Positions 25,514-33,852 of a DNA stretch of 64,000 nucleotides are shown here, piece after piece; the stretch's first letter is position 1; each line of letters starts with the position of its first letter. The DNA is from Embleya hyalina (GTDB lineage: Bacteria; Actinomycetota; Actinomycetes; Streptomycetales; Streptomycetaceae), in assembly GCF_003967355.1 (NCBI RefSeq), contig NZ_BIFH01000014.1, forward strand, positions 1 to 64,000, read 5' to 3'. The notes under the pieces were generated by a model. It searched no databases. It saw nothing but the letters and a program-made list of their open reading frames with translations, and had not been told where the DNA came from. The position numbers and the translations under genes are program-made.

Positions 25514-26626
25514 ATGAAGCTCGACGTGCTCTACGAAGTGGACGTGCCGCGCCCCTGGCCCGGCGAGCACCCGCACGGCCAGCGGCGCGCCGAGCAGCGC
25601 GCCTACCGCGAGGCGGTGGAGCAGATCCGGCTGGCCGACCGCATGGGGTTCCACACCGTCTGGGCGGTCGAGCACCACTTCCGCGAGGGCCGCTCGCACA
25701 TGCCGGCCTCCGAGGTCTTCCTCGGCCACCTCGCCGGCCTCACCGAGCGCATCCGGATGGGCTTCGGCGTCACCCTCACCCCGTTCGGCTTCACCCCGCC
25801 GCAGCGGATCGCGGAGAAGGTGGCCACCGTGGACATCCTGTCCGGCGGCCGGGTGGAGTGGGGGACGGGCCGCTCCACGCCGATGGAGCAGACCGCGTTC
25901 GGCGTGGACATCGCCCGCTCCCGCGACGACTGGCGGGAGGCGATCGAGATCGTCACGGGCATGTGGCGCGAGGAGTACTTCGAGTACGCGTCGGAACGGT
26001 TCACCTTCCCGCGCCGGATGGTCACCCCCAAGCCGTTCCAGGACCCGCACCCGCCGTGCTGGATGGCCGCCACCTCGCAGGGCTCGGCGGAGATCGCCGG
26101 TCGGTACGGCCTGGGCATGTTGTCCTTCTCGATCATGCAGCCGCTGGAGACGATGGCCGCCCAGGTGGCCGCCTACCGCGCCGCGGCGGCCGACCCCACG
26201 CCGCTGACCGACGTGACCACGAACAAGGTCGCCGCCTACACGCTCGTCCACACCACCGCCGGCAAGCGGGTGGATCGCCGGGTCTGGGACTCGGTCGCGT
26301 GGTGGTACAAGAACCTGGCCATGTTCACCCTGGAGTGGGAACTGCCGCACCTGTCCCCGGAGGAGCGCGACCGCACCTTCCCGCTCCTGAAGCCGCTGTT
26401 CGAGGGCGAGGTCCCGGTGGACACCTTCGACGCCGCCGACATGATCGTGATCGGCGACGTGGACACCTGCGTCCGCAAGCTCAAGCGCTACGCGGACCTG
26501 GGCGTGGACGAGTTGATCTGCTACGTCCAGTGGGGCTTCCTGGAGCACCGGGAGATCATGCGCACCCTCGAAATCCTCGGCAAAGAGGTCATTCCGGAAC
26601 TGGAGAGGTATCGACCAAACAAATAG
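25514..26626 (+). CDS. luciferase-like (LLM class) flavin monooxygenase
   Basis: 370 aa TIM-barrel protein of the bacterial luciferase superfamily. Typical elements: GFHTVWAVEHHFREG (EHHF motif), RIRMGFGVTLTPF, KVATVDILSGGRVEWGTGRS and FIG-like C-terminal IGDVDTCVRKLKRYADLGVDELICYVQWG. Enzymes of this class use FMNH2 from a separate reductase to oxidise alkanes, aldehydes, sulfonates or other substrates. ATG 25514 has GGGAG upstream. Single gene, divergent from its probable IclR regulator. Confidence 0.9.
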   Translation: MKLDVLYEVDVPRPWPGEHPHGQRRAEQRAYREAVEQIRLADRMGFHTVWAVEHHFREGRSHMPASEVFLGHLAGLTERIRMGFGVTLTPFGFTPPQRIAEKVATVDILSGGRVEWGTGRSTPMEQTAFGVDIARSRDDWREAIEIVTGMWREEYFEYASERFTFPRRMVTPKPFQDPHPPCWMAATSQGSAEIAGRYGLGMLSFSIMQPLETMAAQVAAYRAAAADPTPLTDVTTNKVAAYTLVHTTAGKRVDRRVWDSVAWWYKNLAMFTLEWELPHLSPEERDRTFPLLKPLFEGEVPVDTFDAADMIVIGDVDTCVRKLKRYADLGVDELICYVQWGFLEHREIMRTLEILGKEVIPELERYRPNK

Positions 26627-26683
26627 TGGGCGGATGTGGTCGGTTGCTGATGATTCTTGGCGCCGTGAGCACCCTTCACATTC

Positions 26684-26895
26684 GTGTCGCGAGCGCGACG
26701 CATCATCCCCGCCGGCCTCGTCCCGGCCCTGGCCGTCGGCTGCGGCGGGTCGAGAGGCGGGGCCGGGTCCAAGGCCGAGCGGCCGGCCACCGGCGCTCCC
26801 GCGCCCGCCGGAACCACCCCGCGTGCGTCGACGGCGCGGTGGAGACGTATCCGGTCGAGGGCGAACTGCCCGTCGCCGGTACCCGCTGCGGCTGA
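26684..26895 (+). pseudogene. possible remnant of a small lipoprotein gene
   Basis: From GTG 26684 the frame reads RARRIIPAGLVPALAVGCGG, which looks like a lipoprotein signal with lipobox AVGC, then an Ala/Pro-rich linker. The frame then runs on without plausible protein character, whereas the neighbouring frame reads CVDGAVETYPVEGELPVAG and stops at 26895. This pattern suggests a frameshifted small lipoprotein. The rest of the gap 26627-26978 shows no gene. Low confidence. Confidence 0.3.
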
Positions 26896-26978
26896 CCGCG
26901 ACTCGGCCGAGGGCGGGACGCGCATCACGATTGCGGCTCTCGTCCCCCCGCGCCGTGCTCGCGTTGTACGGTCCGTGA

Positions 26979-28922
26979 GTGACAGTCACATCACTCGCGA
27001 CGTGGCCCGTCGACTACCCGAGCGACTACGCGGTGGTCGATGTGGAGACCACGGGGCTTCGGAGTTCGGATCGCATCGTTTCGGTGGCCGTGGAGGTCCT
27101 GGACCGACACGGCACCGTCACCGATCGCTGGTCGACGCTGGTGGATCCCGGGCGTGATCCGGGACCGGTGCACATTCACGGGCTGACCGCCGAACGGCTG
27201 GCGGGGGCACCGACGTTCGACCGGGTGGCGGAGGATCTGGCCGAGTATCTGGCCGGGCGGGTATTCGTCGCGCACAACGCGCCGTTCGACTGGCAGATGT
27301 TGACGTCGGAGTATCGGCGGCTGGGCACGGCGTGGCCGATGGAGCGTCGATTGTGCACGATGGCGCTCGCGCGGCATCTGGAACTGCCGGTCGGCGACTA
27401 CCGGTTGGCCACCCTCGCCGAGCACTACCGGGTCCGCCAATTGCGGGCGCACGACGCGGTGGACGACGTGCGGGTGCTCTCCGAGATCTTCCGGTACGGC
27501 CTGCACGAGGCGGCCGGCGCGGGCCTGCCGCTGCCGCTGACCGCGCCCGGCGACGAACCGGGGCAGCGCCGCGCCGCGGTCGCGCGCGGTCGCAACGCGG
27601 AACGCGGCACGCCGGCCAAGGCGCCGTGTCCGTGGGTGAATCCGGGTCGGCTCGACCTCGGCGTCGGGCTGGTCCAGGGCATGCGTGTGGTGTTCACCGG
27701 CGAAACCGACCGGCCGCGCGAGAGGTTGGAGCTGCGCGCGATCGAGGCCGGGCTGTACGTCACCGGCGCGGTCAGCGGCAAGACGTCGGTCCTGGTCACC
27801 AACGACCCGCGGAGCGGCAGCGGCAAGAACCGCCGGGCGGCGCAGGCGGGGACGCCGGTGATCGACGAGGCGACGTTCGTCGAGCTGGTGGCCCGGGTGC
27901 GGCCCGGGACGGCGCGGGTCGGGGTGGTGCCGGCGCCGCGTGGGGAGGGTGGGCCGGCGGTGGACGCGGGCGGCCCGGTGGTGGTCCCGGAGCGTACCGA
28001 GGCCGGTGCGGCGTTCGACCCGGCCCGAGCCGCGGCCGTTCCCACCCGGGCCGGCGCCGCGCCGGACCCGGCCCGGGCCGCCACCGTGCCCGCCACCGCC
28101 CCCGACGCGCCGCGGGCCGGTGCGCGTGCGGCCGTGCGCCAGGTCCTGGTCCTCCAGGGCCACGACGAGCACCTGGACGGCGGTCGGGTCCGGCAGCTCG
28201 TCCTGGAGTCCGGAGCCCGGCTTCGGATCAACCTCACCTCGACCGTGGACACCGTGGTGGTGCTGCCCGGCGCGGCGGCCGACCCCCGGATCGCCCGGGC
28301 CGAGGCGTTCGGGGCGGTCTGTCTGACCGAGGCCGAGTGGTCCGCGTCGGTGTCCGGGACCCCGACGGCGCCCGCGACGCCCGGCCGGCCGGACACCGGC
28401 CATCTGCCGCGCGGGGGCACGGTCGAGTTGCCCGGCGGCGCCCACCCCGGCCGGTGGACGCTGAACGCCTCGTGGGCCTGGGATCGTCCCGACGAGGAGA
28501 TCGACATCGTGGCCTTCCTCCTCGACGAGCACGAACGGGTACGCGGCGACGCCGACTTCGTCTTCTGGAACCAGCCGGCCGCGCCGCTCGACCTGGTCGT
28601 GCTCGACGCGTCGGGGCCGGCCGAGCAGACGGTCACCCTCGAACTGGACGCGCTGCCGCGTGACGTACGTCGCGTCGTGATCGCCGCCGCCGTCGACGGA
28701 ACCAGTACGTTCGACGCGGTCGGGCCGATCGAACTGGACGTCGCGCCGTTCCAGGGAACCGCGTTCCGCCGCTCCGTGCTCGACGCCGCGACGGTGGAAC
28801 GGGTGTTGCTGCTCGGCGCGTTCTACCGTCTGGGCACGGGTTGGAAGTTCCGCACCGAGGGCCAGGGCTACGAGTTCGACCTCGCGGGACTGGCCGCCTC
28901 CTTCGGCGTGGACATCGCCTAG
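26979..28922 (+). CDS. DnaQ-type exonuclease - BRCT - TerD fusion protein
   Basis: 647 aa. Residues 17-180: DEDDh 3'-5' exonuclease (D21 and E23 in DVETTG, HNAPFDW, HDAVDDVRVL). Residues about 230-310: BRCT domain (GMRVVFTGETDRPRERLE, VSGKTSVLVTND). An Ala/Pro-rich linker and a second, weaker BRCT-like segment follow (about 385-455). Residues about 475-645: TerD domain, with DIVAFLLDEHERVRGDADFVFW, LDALPRDVRRVVIAA and GELYR-like GAFYRLGTGWKFRTEGQGY. TerD proteins bind calcium and belong to the tellurite/stress-response systems. GTG 26979 lacks a clear ribosome-binding site and may be leaderless. Inferred role: nucleic-acid processing under stress. Confidence 0.88.
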   Translation: MTVTSLATWPVDYPSDYAVVDVETTGLRSSDRIVSVAVEVLDRHGTVTDRWSTLVDPGRDPGPVHIHGLTAERLAGAPTFDRVAEDLAEYLAGRVFVAHNAPFDWQMLTSEYRRLGTAWPMERRLCTMALARHLELPVGDYRLATLAEHYRVRQLRAHDAVDDVRVLSEIFRYGLHEAAGAGLPLPLTAPGDEPGQRRAAVARGRNAERGTPAKAPCPWVNPGRLDLGVGLVQGMRVVFTGETDRPRERLELRAIEAGLYVTGAVSGKTSVLVTNDPRSGSGKNRRAAQAGTPVIDEATFVELVARVRPGTARVGVVPAPRGEGGPAVDAGGPVVVPERTEAGAAFDPARAAAVPTRAGAAPDPARAATVPATAPDAPRAGARAAVRQVLVLQGHDEHLDGGRVRQLVLESGARLRINLTSTVDTVVVLPGAAADPRIARAEAFGAVCLTEAEWSASVSGTPTAPATPGRPDTGHLPRGGTVELPGGAHPGRWTLNASWAWDRPDEEIDIVAFLLDEHERVRGDADFVFWNQPAAPLDLVVLDASGPAEQTVTLELDALPRDVRRVVIAAAVDGTSTFDAVGPIELDVAPFQGTAFRRSVLDAATVERVLLLGAFYRLGTGWKFRTEGQGYEFDLAGLAASFGVDIA

Positions 28923-29047
28923 GAACCGGTCCGACTCGTCGACATTACGACCGCCCGACCGGCCGGTAACCGGAGCACGATTCGGTCGCCGGGCGGCGGA
29001 GTGGTTTGCTTGACCCGGCCGACAGCAATCGAGGGCAAGGAGTGGTC

Positions 29048-29482
29048 ATGGCGCAGGTCAGGGCAACCGCACACACGACTGTGGCGGCGGAACCGAAGGC
29101 GGTTTTCGCGGCCGTCGCGGATTACGCGGACGTGCGACCCAAGCTGCTCACCGAGCACTTCTCGGAGTACGACGTGCGCGAGGGCGGCAAGGGCGCCGGT
29201 ACGGTCGCGCACTGGCGGCTGCAGGCCACCAGCAAGCGCTCGCGCGACTGCCTGGTGACGGTCACCGAACCGGCTCCCCTCACGCTGGTGGAGACCGACG
29301 CCAATTCGTCGATGGTCACCACGTGGACCGTCTCGCCCGCCGGTGCCGGCAGCCGGGTCGAGGTCGTCACGGTGTGGAACGGGGCCGGCGGCATCGGGGG
29401 CTTCTTCGAGAAGACCTTCGCGCCGGCCGGGTTGAAGCGGATCTACGACGGCGTCCTGGCGAAGCTGCCCGACGCGCTCTGA
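29048..29482 (+). CDS. SRPBCC-family (polyketide cyclase/START-like) protein
   Basis: 144 aa. Typical helix-grip fold pattern: N-terminal strand VRATAHTTVAAEPKAVFAAVADYADV, central strands (CLVTVTEPAPLTLVETDA, VTTWTVSPAGAGSRVEVVTVW) and C-terminal helix (LKRIYDGVLAKL). Members bind hydrophobic ligands; most have no known function. ATG 29048 is preceded by AAGGAG. It is followed by a strong terminator. Confidence 0.85.
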   Translation: MAQVRATAHTTVAAEPKAVFAAVADYADVRPKLLTEHFSEYDVREGGKGAGTVAHWRLQATSKRSRDCLVTVTEPAPLTLVETDANSSMVTTWTVSPAGAGSRVEVVTVWNGAGGIGGFFEKTFAPAGLKRIYDGVLAKLPDAL

Positions 29483-29511
29483 CGAGCCGGAACGGGTCAC
29501 GCGAAACGGAA

Positions 29512-29552
29512 GAGGCCGCCGGCCCCACCGCGAGGTGGGTGCCGGCGGCCTC
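29512..29552. terminator. large bidirectional terminator hairpin
   Basis: GAGGCCGCCGGC pairs with GCCGGCGGCCTC (12 bp), and inside it CCCACC-GCGA-GGTGGG gives a further 6-bp stem, making one long hairpin between the convergent SRPBCC and M50-like genes. No U-tract. Confidence 0.85.
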
Positions 29553-29576
29553 GGCGCGTTCGGGCCGGTGGCTGGA

Positions 29577-30296
29577 TCAGGTGAGCAGGGAACCCGCGCC
29601 GATGCCGAGGGCGGCGGCGGAGACCAGACCGAAGAAGCCGACCCAGAACGCGCCCGGTATGCGGGTCAGATCGGCGAGTTGATCCGCGTCCGACCACGGC
29701 GCACGGCCCCGGCTGCGCATCTGCTGCAACTCCAGGACCGGGCGTACGCCGGACACCAGCAGGAACCACACCAGCAGATAGGCGAACGCCGCCTGGATCC
29801 GGGCACTGGCCAGCCACGAGATGGCGAAGATCACCCCGGCGGTGACCAGCAGCACCAGCGCGCCGAACCAGTTGCGTATCGCGACGAACATCAACGCGAG
29901 CAGCACCAGCGCCACCCACAACACCATGGTGATGTGCGCGCCCGCGAGCAGCGCCGCCCCGCCCGCGCCCAGGAGCGACGGCGTGATGTAACCGGCCATC
30001 GCGGTGAACACCATGCCCAGGCCGGTGGGTTTGCCCACCGACACGGTCACCCCGGAGGTGTCCGAGTGCAGCCGGATCCCGGACAGCCGGCGCCCCATCA
30101 GCAGCGCCACCATCGCGTGTCCGCCCTCGTGGGCGATCGTCACCACCGTGCGCAGCGGTCGCCAGGTCGGGCGGTACAGCACCACCGCGACCGCGACCGC
30201 CCCCGTCACCAACGCGAGCCAACTCGGCGGATCCGGCTGGGTTCCGACCACCCGGTCCCACATGTCCTGCAACGACACCGTGTCGACGCTGCTCAC
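29577..30296 (-). CDS. M50-type membrane metalloprotease-like protein
   Basis: 239 aa with about five membrane helices. The zinc motif HEGGH (HExxH type) follows the first helix, in VVTIAHEGGHAMVALLMGRR, as in site-2-protease relatives annotated as M50B-like. The second M50 motif (NPDG-type) is not obvious; D in WSDADQLADLTRIPG may substitute. Likely an intramembrane or membrane-associated protease. GTG 30296 has GAGAGGGG upstream. Confidence 0.82.
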   Translation of the reverse strand: MSSVDTVSLQDMWDRVVGTQPDPPSWLALVTGAVAVAVVLYRPTWRPLRTVVTIAHEGGHAMVALLMGRRLSGIRLHSDTSGVTVSVGKPTGLGMVFTAMAGYITPSLLGAGGAALLAGAHITMVLWVALVLLALMFVAIRNWFGALVLLVTAGVIFAISWLASARIQAAFAYLLVWFLLVSGVRPVLELQQMRSRGRAPWSDADQLADLTRIPGAFWVGFFGLVSAAALGIGAGSLLT

Positions 30297-30429
30297 GCCG
30301 CCCCTCTCGTCCTACGTCCCGACCGCTGCCCCCGCCGCGAACGCTACCGCCCGCCGCGCACCCCCGATCGCCCTCGCGCCGTCCCGTGACGCGACTGTCG
30401 CCGACCCGGGGCACGCCCGGACCGGGCGG

Positions 30430-31491
30430 TCAGCCGCCGGCGGCTTCGGTGGCGGCTTCGGTGCCGACGTCGATCCGGCGGTCGGCGACCTCGACCCGGA
30501 CCCCGCCGCCGAGCACCAGCCGATCACGCGGGGCGAGGATCACCTCCGTGTCAGCGGCCAGCGGCCGGCCCGGCTCGTACGTCGCGCCGTTCCAGCGCTC
30601 CACCTCGGTGCCGTTGGCGGAGCCGAGATCGACCGCGACCACGTGCTCGCCGGCCCGCCCCGAGGTCAGGCGAAGCAGTACGTGCTGTCGGCTCACGTAG
30701 CGCACCGCCTCGCCGAACCGGTGCCCCCGACCGCCCAGGTCGTAGCCGTTGTCGATGCGCCCCCGGCCGAGCACGAGGGTGTCGCCCACCTCCAGCGGAA
30801 GCCGCTCGATCGACGCGCCGCCGGCATGGTCGGCCAACGCCACCTCCCGCAGCGCCCGGCGCGCCCCCGCCGCCCGGAGCGCACTCGCGCAGCCGGGACA
30901 GATCGCCCGCCCACCGCCGTCCACGCGCGGCCACACCGGCAGCCGCCCACTCCAGGTACGCGCGTACGCACACGACGTCTCGACGCAGCGCCACCGCGTG
31001 CGCACGATCTCCGGATGCCGTGCCGAATCGGGGTGGCGGTCGTCGACGTCCTCGGCGCGCGCGACAGGCGACTCGGGTCGGATCCCGGCGGGCACGAAGC
31101 GCACCCCGTCCGCATCCCGCCGCCAGTGGTGGAACCGCTCGGGATGCGCCTCGATCCACGGGTGGCGGCGGCGAAAGTCGAGGAAAGGATCCCCGCTCAG
31201 CACATGCAGCCCGTCGGCTTCGGCCCGCTCCAGGATCACCGTGTCCGCGACCGGCACCAGACTCGCCTCACCGCGCCCGACAAGCCGCCGCAACGCCTGC
31301 GCGTCGGCCGGGCTCAGGGTGTACAACAACGCCCGGTCGACCACGAGTTCGACCCGCGCATCGGCCCCGTGGCGAGCCCGCCAAGCCGCCTTGGCGGCAT
31401 CGACCCGAGCCAGAATCGCACCCTCCGCGCCGGCCGGTTCCCACTCCTCGGAGTGACACACATCGGCCACATCCACGATCGCGTCCCACAT
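30430..31491 (-). CDS. FHA-domain protein with N-terminal PIN/NYN-like region
   Basis: 353 aa. The N-terminus MWDAIVDVADVCHSEEW plus VELVVDRALLYTL and ADTVILERAEADG resembles the beta-alpha-beta start of PIN/NYN nuclease-like folds with acidic residues, though this is only a suggestion. A Cys-rich segment (CVETSCAYAR, CPGCASAL) may bind zinc. Residues about 245-345 form an FHA domain with VRYVSRQHVLLRL and DLGSANGTEVERW, which binds phospho-Thr. ATG 31491 follows AGGGGGA. Interesting pairing with the neighbouring membrane protease, same strand. Confidence 0.78.
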   Translation of the reverse strand: MWDAIVDVADVCHSEEWEPAGAEGAILARVDAAKAAWRARHGADARVELVVDRALLYTLSPADAQALRRLVGRGEASLVPVADTVILERAEADGLHVLSGDPFLDFRRRHPWIEAHPERFHHWRRDADGVRFVPAGIRPESPVARAEDVDDRHPDSARHPEIVRTRWRCVETSCAYARTWSGRLPVWPRVDGGGRAICPGCASALRAAGARRALREVALADHAGGASIERLPLEVGDTLVLGRGRIDNGYDLGGRGHRFGEAVRYVSRQHVLLRLTSGRAGEHVVAVDLGSANGTEVERWNGATYEPGRPLAADTEVILAPRDRLVLGGGVRVEVADRRIDVGTEAATEAAGG

Positions 31492-31645
31492 ACCGTCCCC
31501 CTGTTCGAACCCTGCCCCATTCCTATCCGAAACCCGCCCCGCCCCGCCGCGCCACACGCCGCCGTACACGGGGGATCGCCGAGGTAGGCCCGGCAGCCGC
31601 CGGCAGTCGATCCTGGGCTCGGTGATCGTCGGCCGCGTGGTCGCG

Positions 31646-32320
31646 CTACCGCGTGGGTCCGGCGGAGCGCTGTTCCCATCGGTCCCAGTGCAGGACGTGC
31701 TCGCGGGGGATTCGGGGGGCAGGCTTGAAGTCGGTGCCGATGGTGTAGGCCAGCGGGATGAACGCGGCCAGCATGATCTCGTCGTACGGAACGCCGAGCG
31801 CCTTGGCCAAGTCCCGCTCCAGCGGTCCCTGCGCTGTCGTCCAGGTGGTGCCCAGGCCGCGTGCGCGGGCGGCCAACATGAAGCTCCACGCCGCCGGCAG
31901 GATCGAGCCCCACGCCCCCGCCTGCACGGTCACCGGAGCGTGGTCGGTGCGTCCTTCCACCCCGGGGATGACGAAGGCGGGCACCCGGTGGATGTTCGCG
32001 GCCAGGTGGCGCAGGCCGTCGAAGACACGCTCGGTGGAGCCGGCGTGGTAGGTCATCCGCCACGCGTCGCGTTCGGTCAGGGGATGCCCGGCGGCCAGGG
32101 GTAGGGCGCGCAGGAAGATGTCCGCCACGGCCCGCCGCTGGGCGTCTTCGGTGACGACGATGAAGTGCCAGCGCTGCCGGTTGCGGCCGGTCGGCGCCTG
32201 CGTGGCCACGTCCACGCACTCCTCGATCAGGGATCGCGGGACCGGCCGGTCCAGGTCCAGGCGCTTGCGCACCGCGCGGGTGGTCGACAGGAGTTCGTCG
32301 GGGGTCAGATCCAGGGTCAC
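31646..32320 (-). CDS. nitroreductase-family flavoprotein
   Basis: 224 aa. FMN-binding signatures of the nitroreductase fold: STTRAVRKRLDLDRPVP, APTGRNRQRWHFIVV, and SILPAAWSFMLAARARGLGTTWTT. Reduces nitro compounds, quinones or similar using NAD(P)H. GTG 32320 has GAAGGA upstream and is preferred over GTG 32353. Divergent from a MarR regulator with two operator-like repeats between; this looks like a classical inducible detoxification pair. Confidence 0.9.
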   Translation of the reverse strand: MTLDLTPDELLSTTRAVRKRLDLDRPVPRSLIEECVDVATQAPTGRNRQRWHFIVVTEDAQRRAVADIFLRALPLAAGHPLTERDAWRMTYHAGSTERVFDGLRHLAANIHRVPAFVIPGVEGRTDHAPVTVQAGAWGSILPAAWSFMLAARARGLGTTWTTAQGPLERDLAKALGVPYDEIMLAAFIPLAYTIGTDFKPAPRIPREHVLHWDRWEQRSAGPTR

Positions 32321-32355
32321 GGCCGCTTCCTTCGCAGATTTCCGTCTCGGCACAG

Positions 32356-32426
32356 ATCATCTGTCTTCAGATGATTGGCGAGCATACAAATCAGATGAGT
32401 GGTACGCAAACAATCTGGAGGCAGAT
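32356..32426. promoter_or_regulatory. two inverted repeats, probable MarR operators
   Basis: ATCATCTG-TCTT-CAGATGAT (32356-32375, perfect 8+4+8) and ATCTG-GAGG-CAGAT (32413-32426, perfect 5+4+5) share the CAGAT half-site; a further CAGATGA lies between them. The DNA is notably AT-rich and holds both divergent promoters. Confidence 0.75.
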
Positions 32427-32477
32427 GAATTTTGGTAGGGTCGAGGGACGACCGCCGCACGCGCAGAGGAGGTGGGC

Positions 32478-32939
32478 ATGCCGCCCAAGACCGCAAACCG
32501 CGAGGCCGGCTACTTTGCGACACTTGCGGCGGAGCGCTCCGACATCGCGCTGTGCCGGGCCTCGACGGTCGTTGCCCGCGCTGCGGAGGCCCGCGCGAAC
32601 GAGTCCGGGATCGGCGTCGGGCAGCATCTGGTGCTCAAGATGCTCGCCGAGGTCGGTCCGAGTTCGCAGCGCATCCTGAGTGACCAACTGCGCATCGACC
32701 GCAGCGTCATGGTCGGCATCTGCGACGGCCTGGAGCAGGCGGGACACGTACGGCGCGAACGCGACGCGGGCGATCGCCGCGCCTACGCCGTCACGATCAC
32801 CGACTCGGGCCGCCGGCTCCTCGCCCGCGCCGAGGACGCGGTACCGGAATTCCTCGACGACACCTTCGCGGACCTCACCCCGGCCGAACGCGAGCAACTC
32901 TCCGCGCTGCTCGCGAAGGTCCTGCGGCTCCGCCCCTGA
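32478..32939 (+). CDS. MarR-family transcriptional regulator
   Basis: 153 aa. Winged HTH with recognition region QRILSDQLRIDRSVMVGICDGLEQAGHVRRERDAGDRRAYAVTIT, including the typical DxRxxxxxLT wing. ATG 32478 has GAGGAGG upstream; the in-frame GTG 32472 overlaps that site and is rejected. Divergent from the nitroreductase gene, which it probably represses. Confidence 0.92.
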   Translation: MPPKTANREAGYFATLAAERSDIALCRASTVVARAAEARANESGIGVGQHLVLKMLAEVGPSSQRILSDQLRIDRSVMVGICDGLEQAGHVRRERDAGDRRAYAVTITDSGRRLLARAEDAVPEFLDDTFADLTPAEREQLSALLAKVLRLRP

Positions 32940-33124
32940 CGTAGCCCCGGTCGTCTTCGGAGAGGACCCGGACGCCTCCATCCGCCGTGGCCCACACCCA
33001 GGGCTGAACGCCCCGGCGCCACCCCGCCGAGATCGAGTGCCGGCGGCTTCCGGGCTTACCTCGGCGATCTCCTGCTCGCGTGGCCGGCGGTTGGCATCGC
33101 CACTACTCGGTGATACTTTGTAGT

Positions 33125-33147
33125 GGTACTCGGTATCACTCAGTACC
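33125..33147. promoter_or_regulatory. inverted repeat upstream of padR
   Basis: GGTACT-n11-AGTACC at 33125-33147, adjacent to a direct repeat TACTCGGT (near 33104 and 33127). Located 25-47 bases before the PadR start, in a locally AT-rich stretch; probable autoregulatory site. Confidence 0.5.
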
Positions 33148-33171
33148 GGGAGTGGCCGAGGAGAATTCGCG

Positions 33172-33498
33172 ATGGACGACCTGACGGAGATGTTGAAGGG
33201 CACGCTCGAAGGTTGCGTGCTCGAAATCATCGACGGCGAGGAAACCTACGGCTACGCCATCACCCGTCGGCTGAACGAACTCGGCTTCGCCGACGTCGTC
33301 GAGGGGACGGTGTACACCATCCTGCTGCGACTGGAGCGCAACGGCCTGGTCCAAGTGACGAAACGAGCGTCCGGGGTCGGTCCGCCGCGCAAGTTCTACG
33401 CGCTCAACGACGCCGGACGCGAGCAACTCGCGAGGTTCTGGGCGAAATGGCAATACGTCTCGTCACGCATCGACAAGCTCAAGGAGGGCGGCGGATGA
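33172..33498 (+). CDS. PadR-family transcriptional regulator
   Basis: 108 aa, the short PadR-s2 type. Winged HTH: LEGCVLEIIDGEETYGYAITRRLNELG, EGTVYTILLRLERNGLV, PPRKFYALNDAGREQL. ATG 33172 follows GAGGAG. Its stop overlaps the next gene by ATGA. PadR followed by DUF1048 genes is a recurrent arrangement in Gram-positive bacteria. Confidence 0.93.
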   Translation: MDDLTEMLKGTLEGCVLEIIDGEETYGYAITRRLNELGFADVVEGTVYTILLRLERNGLVQVTKRASGVGPPRKFYALNDAGREQLARFWAKWQYVSSRIDKLKEGGG

Positions 33499-33851
33499 AC
33501 TTCCGGGAGACGGTCACCGGCAGCGATCTCACCAGGGAATGGAAGGCGTTCGAGGCTCGGGCCCAGACCCTGCCGGACGACCACCGGGCGGCGTGGGAAC
33601 AGATCAAGGCCAACCTCTTCCCCTACGGGGACTTCACCGGCCGCAACCTGACGCCGATCCTCGACGGCGCGCTGGGCCTGCTGGAGGAATCGGCGGCGGA
33701 CGGGCAGAGCGCCCACGAGGTGCTCGGCGACGACATCCCGGGTTTTTGCGCGGCACTGGCCGGCGGGGAAGGCACTCGTACCTTCCGCGACCGCCGGCGC
33801 GAGCAGTTGAACAGGAACGTCGCACGGAAATTGAGCCGGCTGGGAGGCTGA
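33495..33851 (+). CDS. DUF1048-family protein
   Basis: 118 aa helical protein. Conserved family features: WKAFEARAQTLPDDHRAAWEQIKANLFPYGDFTGR and GDDIPGFCAALAGG. Translationally coupled to padR (ATGA). The function of DUF1048 proteins is unknown; linkage to PadR suggests they are the regulated product. It is a diverged paralogue of the next gene. Confidence 0.85.
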   Translation: MNFRETVTGSDLTREWKAFEARAQTLPDDHRAAWEQIKANLFPYGDFTGRNLTPILDGALGLLEESAADGQSAHEVLGDDIPGFCAALAGGEGTRTFRDRRREQLNRNVARKLSRLGG

Positions 33852-33852
33852 C

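Noticed and set aside
31500-31520. GTTCGAACC sequence near 31503 resembling a tRNA T-arm
   Set aside because: No complementary T-stem or cloverleaf in the surrounding 80 bases; it is the upstream region of the FHA gene.
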